This document shows positions 12,025-21,250 of a DNA stretch of 64,000 nt, piece after piece. Position 1 is the first letter of the stretch. Each line of letters begins with the position of its first letter. The DNA is taken from the NCBI GenBank assembly GCA_031213475.1, contig JARUPZ010000010.1:5001-69000 (forward strand). The letters are read 5' to 3'. A program made the translations under genes and the position numbers. The notes beneath the pieces are model-generated. The model was not told where the DNA came from. It did no database searches and saw only the letters and a program-made list of their open reading frames with translations. The DNA comes from Nereocystis luetkeana (taxonomy: Eukaryota; Sar; Phaeophyceae; Laminariales; Laminariaceae).

Positions 12025-12255
12025 AAATCATAGGGATCGACAGAATCTGATGAGAGCCTGTAGCGTGAGTAGGCGCAATTAGACGCAGGCGTTGAGTATG
12101 GAATAAATAAGTGGTGTTTTCTCGCGATGAAAACGAATGCACATACCGTCGTTGGGAGGGGGGTGGCGAGCCCGATATGTGACCCCGAAGCTGAGTTACG
12201 ACCCTCAGAGATAGAAAATAGCGGCGAATTTAGTAAATGGGGAGAAAACACAAAC
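12025..12255 (+). mobile_element. SINE body fragment
   Basis: Matches the body of the copy at 6203: GAGAGCCTGTAGCGTGAG, TAGGCGCAATT, TTTTCTCGCGATGAAAA and TGTGACCCCGAAGCTGAG occur in the same order. It ends near a short A-rich stretch. The tRNA-like head is missing. Confidence 0.65.
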
Positions 12256-12768
12256 TGGACAACCTAAAGAAGTACCAGGTACCTGGTAGATGGTTATCCG
12301 TTGACTTTGGGGCTTTAAAAATCATATACTTATCTATCAATATGAATAGTTCATGCGTTGGTTGATGTACCAGGATCTTAGCGTGACTATTCGTTTACGT
12401 CATGCCGTGATATTTATTCGCATACAATATCCCGCGAGATCATTTTTCGTTCTTACTCGTACGAGTCGTAGTCCGGTTTTGTCTGCGGTTTAATGTGTGA
12501 ACATGCTAAGAGCAACTCATTTATATCGGGACATTGACAGGGTTCGACGTCGGCGAAGCTTCGTATTTAGTAAGCGTAAGGATTAGGCTGCCGATATATT
12601 GCTGTAGAACGAAATGTCGATCAGTTCAACAACCCGAGCACAACTATTCAGACTCTGCGCATTGTCCCGAGAAGATCAGGCAAAAATGGTTGCCCCTGCA
12701 CTGACACTGAATATTTCAGATACCATTTCTTCGTTTCAAACATATATCCATATTATCCTGCTGTATAT

Positions 12769-12790
12769 TGTTGTTGTTGTTGTTGTTGTT
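12769..12790 (+). repeat. (TTG)n microsatellite
   Basis: About seven uninterrupted TTG triplets lie about 40 bp upstream of the Copia element. Confidence 0.85.
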
Positions 12791-12830
12791 CTCACATTAA
12801 GTCTCTGACGAAGGAGTCCGTGGCCACACA

Positions 12831-13515
12831 TGTTAGATTACTCCTATGCGGTAGTACGTATCTTAGATTGTATCAATACTGTGCAGCTGCACCTGCCTGG
12901 TAGTAGCGAGCAGTATATTGGGTTGCCTGACTGCTGTAGTCATTCGAGGACTCGTGTTAGGAATGGATACATTCTGTACGAGAGAGTATCCTATTGTATC
13001 GATGCTCTACAGCAGTGATATGACAAGCCATGATGTCGTACTCGTACGTCATACGTATATGCAACGTGTGCGTATTTTGTTCCACGACGAGACCTGCAAG
13101 TTACGGTTCGACGAATCAATAAGTAACGAAGTTACGGTTCGACGATCAAGTAGTTGTGCCGCTATGGCATTTGAATTGACAAGTTGATGGTATAGCGGAA
13201 GTTGCAGCGAGATAAGCTGACAGTCCAGTGGGACGAGAACGCGCGCGCAACCCCCCTTGCAATGCCACTCTCCATCACCCCCCTTCCTCTGAACTCTCAC
13301 CAGTTCATCGTGATACAACACCAACAAGTCCCGAGAGCGACAATCAACAACTGAGATACCATCGTCTTACACATCTTCGTTAGCAGTGCAGCCCAGGCTG
13401 CCTAACCGCAGCTTCGCGCGCTGGCCTCTAAAGACCGTCATCGGCCAGGCGTGTGAGATCAGTCCTCGTCATACGACTTGAGGACAGTCATCACCAGACG
13501 ACCTGAACATTAATA
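12831..13515 (+). repeat. Left LTR of the Copia element
   Basis: The right boundary is fixed by the end of similarity with the 3' copy (ACATTAATA). The left boundary (TGTTAGATTA) is inferred from the TG start and from the ACACA target duplication, so it is less certain than the right one. Sequence after 13515 (GGTTACGAGC) is a candidate primer-binding site. Confidence 0.6.
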
Positions 13516-13940
13516 GGTTACGAGCTCGTCCACGCGCTAGCGCACTGCACTGGGGGAAGCACGGGACTGCGTCACAAGACCCTCCCCGTACCCTGCAACG
13601 AGCCACCCCTGTGGTGGCTGCTGGATTTGTCCGTGACCACATCTCCAGGAACCAACGCTTCGACCTTCCATCGTCAGCGATTCAAGTACTCGCTTCTTCT
13701 CCTTCACCTTGAGGAAACGAAGGTGGACTGATAAAACACGTGGTGAGCGAAGAGTACTGCTGCTTCAAGAGCTGTGGGTCGACACACACGTGAGTGAAGC
13801 GTGCCACTTGCTTGAAGAAGTGACTCGGCTTCGACGCCCACAAGGCTGGATAGCCTCAGATTCGTTTGTGATACGTAGTGATTCACGAAGAACGCTGACA
13901 CCAACTGCTGCACACCACGGGCGGCCGCATAAGATAGAAA

Positions 13941-14345
13941 ATACGTCACGCCACAGGCTGACGTATTGTGGAACGCTAAGGGTTGCCGCATATTAAGACA
14001 AAAGTACGCCACGCCACGGGCTGACGTATTTCGGAACGCCTTCGGTTGCCACATAAGACCAAGTACGCCACGCCACGGGCTAACGTATCATACGTCACGC
14101 CACAGGCTGACGTATTGTGGAACGCTAAGGGTTGCCGCATATTAACACAAAGTACGCCACGCCACAGGCTGACGTATTTCGGAACGCCTTAGGTTGCCAC
14201 ATAAGACCAAGTACGCCACGCCACGGGCTAACGTATTACGGAACGCTGCCGGTTGCCGCCTAAGAAAACGTACGCCACGCCACGCGCTGACGTATTGCGG
14301 AACGCGGCAGGTTGCCACATAAAAAAACAAAGTACGCCACACAAC
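13941..14345 (+). repeat. ~60-bp tandem repeat in the Copia leader
   Basis: About seven copies of a ~60-bp unit (TACGCCACGCCACGGGCTGA, then GGAACGC, then GGTTGCC) run up to the gag start. One copy is partial, so the spacing drops once. Alternating sub-variants (...TGTGGAACGCTAAGG and ...TTTCGGAACGCCTT) imply duplication of a two-unit block. Confidence 0.85.
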
Positions 14346-14465
14346 GAGCGTACCGGTGGCCGGAATTAGACTGACGCAGCAAGCTGACGAACAGGAACTT
14401 TGAACCGAAAACCGAAAACACCAAGGTACTCTACGAACTTTCAACTTCAACAACGAGAAGTAACC

Positions 14466-17400
14466 ATGATGGAAGCACCAAACAATAACGGCAATCTCGC
14501 CAATGCCACGAGGGGACTGAAACTGTTCAGTGGGAAAGACCCCACGCTCTTCGAGAACTGGTACGAGAAAACTAGCATCATGCTGAGCATATCTCGCCCG
14601 GACATTCATAACGTGATGGAAGGACAGATCAGGCCGACCGCGGAGACGTCGACCGAAGAGGCTCCCCTTGCCCAACGCCAGGCTACGTACGATCGAGCTG
14701 ACCATGAACTGTTCGCCATTTTATCCTTGATGACGAAGGAACCAGCATCTTACCTCGTACGCAAGCACAGAAAGGGAACGACCGGAACCCGTGGCCATGG
14801 CCAGAAAGCATGGCAGGAGCTGCACTCCAAATATATGACCGCTACAGACGAGACTATTCGATGCAAGTCTGCGGAACTTGTGGCCACGGCCATGAAGACC
14901 GGGCAAGATCCGGACGAGTACTTCCTCCGAGCCTCCCTCCTTCGAGGCCAAGTGGAGAATATGGGAGAACCCATTACGGACAGAAAGTTTAAGGACATCA
15001 TGGTCCAAGGCCTGACGGACGACTACAAGGACATCAAGCTCATGATGTACCGCGACCCTTCATTTAACCTCGAACAGATCCAGAGCACCATGAGGCATCT
15101 ATACCTCGATAATCTGTCACGAAGGAACGCTAATGACGGCAAGATAGCTGGCCGTGGTGCGGCCATGATGGCTGAGCCCAAGTCCGACCCCGACCAAGTG
15201 GTTTGCCATTACTGCAACAAGCCGGGACACTACCAGAGGGGTTGCGTCTTGTACATTAAGGATAAAAAGAACAAAAAACCTGCCTTCAAGAGAGGCAAGG
15301 CTGGGCTGGAAGGCACCGCCGGAAAGAAATGGTGTTCCATTCATAATTCCACAACTCATAACGATGCCGACTGTTACAAGCAGGGCGCTCCACGCCCACA
15401 AGAGGGGGCATCTCACACGACCGCTACCCTCAACTCGAACTCTGAGCTCCCAGCCGGTAGGAACAACGACCCGGATCTAAAAGATGAACTCAACTTCAAG
15501 GGCGGCTTCATGTGGATGGCCTTATCCGATGGTCGGACCTTTCTGCCTAACAACAGCGAGATCACTATGCTGGTAGACAGCGGTGCTACGGAGCACTTCG
15601 TAGATGATGAACTAATACCCGAGCTCAAGGAGAAGATGATAAACTACACTGTACTCAACACGCCGAAAAAAATACGAGCAGCCGGCAAACAGGTACTGTT
15701 GGGCACCGCCACTGGAATTTTGTCTGGCGTCATCACCGACAAGGCTGGTAATAAACACGACGTAGGCTTCCCGAGCATGGTCGTTTCAGGACTAGGTCGC
15801 CATCTCTTCTCTTCCTCAGACGCAGCTACTAGGGGTATCTCCACCGTCATTGAGCCAAGAAACCCTCATCTCAGAAGGAATAACATCGTGGTGCCTCTGC
15901 AGCAACTGAACGAAGATATGGGTCTATGTTCATTTCAAGTTGATCTAGGTCCAACGTATAGTACTCAGGATACGTCATCTACAGCCATGGCACTTACAGC
16001 TCAAATCAGTGCAGATACCTGGCACCGGAGACTGGGACACATGAACCCCCGCAGCATGGATATACTCCGCCGCAAGGACGGCAACGGCATTGACTACACC
16101 GGCTCTATATCGGGCTGCCCCACCTGCGCGTTGGGAAAGAGCCAACAGAAAGCACACCCCAAAAAGACCGTACACAAGACAACGGAACCCATGGAGCTAG
16201 TCTACACCGACCTCATGGGACCTATCACCCCGGCAGCAAAGGGGGGCTATCTGTACGTTGCCAAGTTCACCGATGACTTCACCAGAATGAAGGAGATCTT
16301 CTTGCTTAAATCCAAGGCTGAGGCTGCCGGCTCCCTGCACCTGTACAACAAAACGGTCGCAGTTCCGTTGGGACTCCGCATTCAACGTCTACGAGCCGAC
16401 AAGGGCGGGGAGTACACTTCACAAGATTTCCGTAAGCTGTGCGTAGACTCCGGCATCAGTATGGAATATGCCGCAACGGCCACTCCCCAGCAGATCGGGA
16501 TATCCGAAAGAGATGGACGTACGATCGCCACCATCGGCCGGTGCCTACTCAAGGACGGCAACTTTCCCCCCAGCCTGTGGGGTGAAATGTTTTTTACGGC
16601 TGTTTTTATCAGCAACAGGTCACCGCATTCTGCACTGGGAGGACTATCGCCCTACTTCAAGATGTACAACGAGGAAGCGGACATGACCATTCTTCGCGCC
16701 ATTGGAGCCAGAGCGTTCGTGCACATCGAGACGCATACGCCCAAGCTGGGAGACAGAGCGTGGGAAGGAAAGCTTTGCGGGTTTAGTCTCAACAGTAGAG
16801 CCTATCGTATTTACAACGCGTCGAAGGGGACCGTCGTGGAGAGTCGCAACGTCACGTTCCTGGAAACTCCACCGTACGTCCTGCCCCCGCAGGACAAGGA
16901 GATCGACCACACCGAACAAGACGCCTACATCGACGACGTTATCCACCACACCTCCTTCCTCGATCCGTTCATATTTGGCAAATCAGGAGACACCCCCGAT
17001 CCACACAATACAGAGTTGCGTGAGCAGGTCCAGGACATGCTGCGTGACAACGCGGCCACCCGTGATTCACCAGAGGCGATTCGAGCCATGGCCAACGGAT
17101 CATCTGTGCCTGAGGTTGTAACTACCTCATCACCAAGGACTACACCTTCGTCACCATGCGGGCTGCGTGCAACTCGCGCCTCCACGCGCAACAACCCAAA
17201 CGACGAAGACAATATCGAAGGCGCCCTCAATGAACGCCAGCTTCGGCAGCTCAAATCACTGGCACTCGCGGTGGGCCCATCAGCTGATTTCGCTCATAAC
17301 GAAGAACAATCCTCCTCCGTCACAGCTTTTGCCTATGCAACAGGCAGTCCTGACTACACAGGGTTCTCGGGGGAAGACATAAACGCCAAAATCAGGATCC

Positions 17401-18713
17401 CCAACACCTACGCGGATGCCATCAATTCCCCGCAAAGCAAGGAATGGCAGAAGGCAATTGAGAAGGAGATGACCAGTCTAACGGACCACGAGGTATACGA
17501 CCTTGTACCCATCACCAGCGTACCTAAGGGGCAGAAGATCATCGGCTCGAGGTTCGTATTCAAGCAGAAGGCAGACGGACGGTTCAAGGCGCGACTAGTA
17601 GTACAAGGCTATACCCAAGAAGCCGGCATCGACTACGGCAAAACGTTTGCACCAGTATGCCGTATCGGTAGCCAGCGCGTACTGCTAGCTATAGCGTGTC
17701 AGCATGACTGGCCAGTCTACCAGGTCGATGTACAGGTTGCGTTTCTCCAGAGTACAATTAAAGACGACGTGTTCGTCAAGGCGGCTCCTGGACACGACTC
17801 AAAAGACATGAAGACCGGGGAACCCATGGTCATGAAACTCAAGCGCAGTTTGTATGGCCTGTCCCAATCGCCCGCCCTGTGGTACGACACCATCGATGCA
17901 GCGCTGCTGGGGATTGGCTTCACACCGACGTCGTCTGACCCTTGCGTTTACACACATGGCAGCAATGAAACATTCGCCATTCTCACGCTGTACGTCGACG
18001 ATATCCTGATCAGTGGAAGCAACCTTGGGGTAGTCAAGCGGCTGAAAAAGGCCCTCATGGACCGCTTTGCCATGACGGACATGGGCGAAGTTAGTCTCAT
18101 TCTTGGCATGAATGTTACTAGGAACTACGAAGAGGGCACGTTGACCATTACGCAAAAAGATTACGTCCATAATATTCTAGAAAGGTATGGGATGCTGGAT
18201 TGCAACACCGTTCACACACCGGGGTACGGACCCGAACTGTCCGAGGAACAACCGGAAGATAAGTTACTCGGAGCTAAAGGAGTCAAACTCTACCAGGCCA
18301 TCGTGGGATCGGTACTTTATCTTGCACAGGTCACGCGTTATGACATCTGTTATGCGGTCAACCAACTAACCAGAGTGTGCAGCAAGCCAGCGATGATACA
18401 CATGACTGCTGCCAAACACCTGCTTCGGTACCTCAAAGGATCGCCGGACCTGGCCATCATCTACAAGAAGGGGCAATTCGCCATGCACGGGTACACCGAC
18501 GCCTCGTTCGCAGCAAACCCGGATAACAGGAAATCGACCACAGGCTACCTATTTCTCCTTGGAGGGGCGCCCATCAGCTTTGGAACAAAGACGCAGACTC
18601 TGACTGCGCAGTCAACAGTTGAGGCCGAGCTGATGGCCATCAGTTACGGAGCAAAGGAGGCTGTCTACCTTTCTAATTTCATGATTGAGCTGAGCTTCAC
18701 GTCATTTGATTAG
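14466..18713 (+). CDS. Copia gag-pol polyprotein
   Basis: One continuous frame of about 1,415 residues from the first ATG (MMEAPNN...); an upstream TTG in frame is not needed. Visible in order: a Gag region; a CCHC zinc knuckle CHYCNKPGHYQRGC at about 247-260; the aspartic protease site LVDSGATEHF with Asp near 371; the integrase HHCC zinc finger, about 520-554; the integrase core D582, D645, E681; the reverse transcriptase with YVDD at 1176-1179; and RNase H with TDASFA near 1345 and EAELMA near 1386. In this family the polyprotein is cut by its own protease and copies the element into cDNA inside particles. It lies between the leader repeat and the inverted duplication, and overlapping antisense ORFs are shadows. 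Confidence 0.93.
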   Translation: MMEAPNNNGNLANATRGLKLFSGKDPTLFENWYEKTSIMLSISRPDIHNVMEGQIRPTAETSTEEAPLAQRQATYDRADHELFAILSLMTKEPASYLVRKHRKGTTGTRGHGQKAWQELHSKYMTATDETIRCKSAELVATAMKTGQDPDEYFLRASLLRGQVENMGEPITDRKFKDIMVQGLTDDYKDIKLMMYRDPSFNLEQIQSTMRHLYLDNLSRRNANDGKIAGRGAAMMAEPKSDPDQVVCHYCNKPGHYQRGCVLYIKDKKNKKPAFKRGKAGLEGTAGKKWCSIHNSTTHNDADCYKQGAPRPQEGASHTTATLNSNSELPAGRNNDPDLKDELNFKGGFMWMALSDGRTFLPNNSEITMLVDSGATEHFVDDELIPELKEKMINYTVLNTPKKIRAAGKQVLLGTATGILSGVITDKAGNKHDVGFPSMVVSGLGRHLFSSSDAATRGISTVIEPRNPHLRRNNIVVPLQQLNEDMGLCSFQVDLGPTYSTQDTSSTAMALTAQISADTWHRRLGHMNPRSMDILRRKDGNGIDYTGSISGCPTCALGKSQQKAHPKKTVHKTTEPMELVYTDLMGPITPAAKGGYLYVAKFTDDFTRMKEIFLLKSKAEAAGSLHLYNKTVAVPLGLRIQRLRADKGGEYTSQDFRKLCVDSGISMEYAATATPQQIGISERDGRTIATIGRCLLKDGNFPPSLWGEMFFTAVFISNRSPHSALGGLSPYFKMYNEEADMTILRAIGARAFVHIETHTPKLGDRAWEGKLCGFSLNSRAYRIYNASKGTVVESRNVTFLETPPYVLPPQDKEIDHTEQDAYIDDVIHHTSFLDPFIFGKSGDTPDPHNTELREQVQDMLRDNAATRDSPEAIRAMANGSSVPEVVTTSSPRTTPSSPCGLRATRASTRNNPNDEDNIEGALNERQLRQLKSLALAVGPSADFAHNEEQSSSVTAFAYATGSPDYTGFSGEDINAKIRIPNTYADAINSPQSKEWQKAIEKEMTSLTDHEVYDLVPITSVPKGQKIIGSRFVFKQKADGRFKARLVVQGYTQEAGIDYGKTFAPVCRIGSQRVLLAIACQHDWPVYQVDVQVAFLQSTIKDDVFVKAAPGHDSKDMKTGEPMVMKLKRSLYGLSQSPALWYDTIDAALLGIGFTPTSSDPCVYTHGSNETFAILTLYVDDILISGSNLGVVKRLKKALMDRFAMTDMGEVSLILGMNVTRNYEEGTLTITQKDYVHNILERYGMLDCNTVHTPGYGPELSEEQPEDKLLGAKGVKLYQAIVGSVLYLAQVTRYDICYAVNQLTRVCSKPAMIHMTAAKHLLRYLKGSPDLAIIYKKGQFAMHGYTDASFAANPDNRKSTTGYLFLLGGAPISFGTKTQTLTAQSTVEAELMAISYGAKEAVYLSNFMIELSFTSFD

Positions 18714-19155
18714 AAAGGTAGACAGCCTCCTTTGCTCCGTAACTGATGGCCATCAGCTCGGCCTCAACTGTTGACTGCGCAGTCAGAGTCTGCGTCTTTG
18801 TTCCAAAGCTGATGGGCGCCCCTCCAAGGAGAAATAGGTAGCCTGTGGTCGATTTCCTGTTATCCGGGTTTGCTGCGAACGAGGCGTCGGTGTACCCGTG
18901 CATGGCGAATTGCCCCTTCTTGTAGATGATGGCCAGGTCCGGCGATCCTTTGAGGTACCGAAGCAGGTGTTTGGCAGCAGTCATGTGTATCATCGCTGGC
19001 TTGCTGCACACTCTGGTTAGTTGGTTGACCGCATAACAGATGTCATAACGCGTGACCTGTGCAAGATAAAGTACCGATCCCACGATGGCCTGGTAGAGTT
19101 TGACTCCTTTAGCTCCGAGTAACTTATCTTCCGGTTGTTCCTCGGACAGTTCGGG
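18231..19155. repeat. 447-bp inverted duplication with 31-bp spacer
   Basis: Positions 18231-18677 (RT/RNase H part of pol) recur in inverted orientation at 18709-19155, with no difference noticed by eye. The 31-bp spacer at 18678-18708 is not part of either arm. The right arm is followed after 8 bp by the partial right LTR. A near-perfect inverted repeat of this size can extrude or cause template switching. Confidence 0.9.
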
Positions 19156-19163
19156 AAACCCTA

Positions 19164-19377
19164 AGTTCATCGTGATACAACACCAACAAGTCCCGAGAGC
19201 GACAATCAACAACTGAGATACCATCGTCTTACACATCTTCGTTGTCAGTGCAGCCCAGGCTGCCTAACCGCAGCTTCGCGCGCTAGCCTCTAAAGACCGT
19301 CATCGGCCAGGCGTGTGAGATCAGTCCTCGTCATACGACTTGAGGACAGTCATCACCAGACGACCTGAACATTAATA
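19164..19377 (+). repeat. Right LTR segment of the Copia element
   Basis: 214 bp matching 13302-13515 of the left LTR with about three differences. It ends at ACATTAATA and is followed by the ACACA direct repeat. Confidence 0.85.
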
Positions 19378-19382
19378 ACACA

Positions 19383-20148
19383 AAGGTGCTGGAGCCCTAG
19401 GAAGATCCGAAAAAACAAAAAAAAACGAAAATTCGGCTGCCTCAAAATACACGAGACGAAAAAAGCGCACACAAGATAAAACCAAAGTGAAAAACTGAAC
19501 TAACATGGCCGCGGGTATATCCTCTCAACTATAACATAGAAGAGTACCCCCGTTCCCACCACTAACCAACTCGTGGCATATACAAACGTCTATGCTCCCA
19601 ACCTACCTTGCTTACTTACCACAAGCAGTAGCACGTATATGACGCGGTCAATGCACCATCAACGCATGGTTCTTCATATAGTATAGGCTTAACGGCGGCA
19701 TGAATAATAGGATCATAATACAAGCCCGACATTTTTGATCTGCACTTCGACCAACACACATGATTAGTTCGATTTTCCCTGTCCATTTCCACATCTCCCC
19801 CAACCGATCACCCATCTTCCTTCTGTCGGGCTTTACCTGTGCCCCAAAACGTGGTACAGCAGTACCCGTATCTCCTGTATTGTCAGTTGGCAGGTGTTTA
19901 TCGGTTCAGCTAACGTAAATAAATGCTAAAATACGTCCATGTTCAAGTGAAATGCACGGAACGTTTACGTTAAGGCCACACACGCTCAGGATATTCGTTT
20001 GGTGGCCAAAATGAAAATCCCGGGTTTGTAAAGGAACGGCATTATTATTACGCCCGGTCTATTCGCGCAAAACAAATGATACGTATCGCACTTTTTTTAC
20101 AGCGGATCGCGCTAGAAATCACCTCAATAATTAATTGCGGCTACATAT
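19383..20148. other. Unassigned sequence
   Basis: A-rich start, then mixed sequence with no ORF above 60 codons that looks coding. No repeat or RNA gene is recognised. Confidence 0.4.
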
Positions 20149-20150
20149 TA

Positions 20151-20249
20151 CGGGGGACCATAGTTAATGGGACCTATGGTATACATAAAAACCTATATAT
20201 TTGACCATTTTTACTAACAATATTTGGTCCTATTAACTATGGTCCCCCG
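20151..20249. mobile_element. 99-bp MITE, copy 1
   Basis: Terminal inverted repeats CGGGGGACCATAGTTAA on the left and the complement TTAACTATGGTCCCCCG on the right are flanked by TA on both sides (20149-20150 and 20250-20251). A TA target and short length suggest a Tc1/mariner-type non-autonomous element. The interior is AT-rich (CCTATATATTTGACC). Confidence 0.85.
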
Positions 20250-20261
20250 TAATAGGACATA

Positions 20262-20522
20262 CATAGAGTAGCATCGATGATGAATGAAAAACAGCAGTAC
20301 GGGTACGAAGTACCAGGTACGGGTACAAAGTACACCGTCGGGCACAGCAAAAACACCACGAAGAGAGAAACAGCACTTACTTCCAATTCACAGCCAGCAG
20401 GTAGCCCCATCTCCTCATCAAGGCCGACGGACAGCCGCAACCTACCAAGCGCACGAAGCCCGAGGATGGCCTCTCGGCTCCTCCTGTCTCTGGGCAAGCT
20501 GCCTCTCCACCTGTAGTCTCAG
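20262..20522 (+). other. Possible coding segment upstream of a candidate exon
   Basis: In one frame from about 20420 the DNA reads LLIKADGQPQPTKRTKP and continues to a proline/alanine/serine-rich stretch, with codon use like a real exon. It stays open until about 20545. No family is recognised. It may be an exon of the same unknown gene as the block at 20523-20726, or a decayed duplicate. Confidence 0.25.
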
Positions 20523-20726
20523 GGTGTAGGTGCAGGAGGTATTGAGGGCAAGGTTGCCGTCGACAACCCGCCGAGCGTGCGCGGATGGCTTCTCACCTTG
20601 GCCAAGGAGCAAGCTGGGGAGTGCGAGTACGAGACTCCGCCCACGAAGTGGACGGACGGTAGCGAGCCGGGTGCAGCTACCGGTGGCTGTCAGCAGGCCG
20701 AGATGGTGGCTGGCGTCGATATGCAG
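20523..20726 (+). CDS. Candidate internal exon, unknown protein
   Basis: A 204-bp block, exactly 68 codons, is open in one frame. It starts GVGAGGIEGKVAVDNPPS and ends QQAEMVAGVDMQ. It is preceded by a pyrimidine-rich acceptor (CCTCTCCACCTGTAGTCTCAG) and followed by a GTGCGC donor, so it would be a phase 0-0 exon. The composition is acidic with a WLLTLAKEQ helix-like patch. I do not recognise the family and see no confident partner exons nearby, except possibly the segment just upstream. It could be a fragment of a duplicated gene caught between MITE insertions. Confidence 0.35.
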
Positions 20727-20815
20727 GTGCGCCGCCGTTCCTCGTTGTACGTATTACCCGCAAGAATGTAGTCACTGGTACTTTGCACACTACTGCTGTG
20801 TGTTGTTGATTATGG

Positions 20816-20831
20816 TACCTGGTACCAGGTA
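20816..20831. repeat. 16-bp palindrome of the GTACCAGG family
   Basis: Reads TACCTGGTACCAGGTA, a rotated form of the palindromes at 7555, 12273 and 22030. Confidence 0.6.
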
Positions 20832-20966
20832 TAATATACTACTTGCACAACAGGAGGGGGCAAGGGAACAGAGGTATGGAGAAATCCCTTCTTTTTAAAA
20901 ATTGTGGAATACGTCAGCTGTCAGCTGTGAGTTCGACTGATTATATAGTTGATACAGATACTATTA

Positions 20967-21065
20967 CGGGGGACCATAGTTAACAGGACCTATGGTATAC
21001 ATAAAAACCTATATATTTAACCATTTTTACCAACAATATTTGGTCCTATTAACTATGGTCCCCCG
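20967..21065. mobile_element. 99-bp MITE, copy 2
   Basis: Same length, termini and flanking TA as the copy at 20151-20249. The interior is nearly identical, including CCTATATATTTAACC, so the two copies are recent relatives. Confidence 0.85.
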
Positions 21066-21149
21066 TAATAATGGATACTCAACTTTGCAAGCTGCGTAAT
21101 ATGTCTCGTTTATATCCCATTATTAGCCTTCTTTCTGCTCGTACTATTA

Positions 21150-21248
21150 CGGGGGACCATAGTAAATGGGACCAAATTTTGCTGGTAAAAATACGTGAAT
21201 ATATACGTTCATATGGGTACTGTAGGTCCTATTTACTATGGTCCCCCG
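21150..21248. mobile_element. 99-bp MITE, divergent copy 3
   Basis: Termini CGGGGGACCATAGTAAA and its complement, flanked by TA. The interior differs from copies 1 and 2 (TTTTGCTGGTAAAAATACG), yet the total length is again exactly 99 bp, which suggests a second subfamily mobilised by the same transposase. Confidence 0.8.
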
Positions 21249-21250
21249 TA

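Larger units (their letters stand above)
12831..19377 (+). mobile_element. Ty1/Copia LTR retrotransposon
   Basis: Order of parts: left terminal repeat, leader with ~60-bp tandem repeats, one long gag-pol reading frame, a 447-bp inverted duplication, and a partial right terminal repeat. A 5-bp direct repeat ACACA flanks the proposed ends (12826-12830 and 19378-19382), and the left repeat begins TGTT. The domain order protease-integrase-RT-RNase H identifies Copia (Pseudoviridae). The shared 214 bp of the two terminal repeats differ at about three positions, so the insertion is young. The gag-pol frame looks long and mostly whole; the right end is rearranged, about one structural break. Confidence 0.9.

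Noticed and set aside
14142-14705. 187-codon minus-strand ORF over the Copia leader and gag start
   Set aside because: It is antisense to the tandem leader repeat and gag frame; repetitive composition explains its openness.
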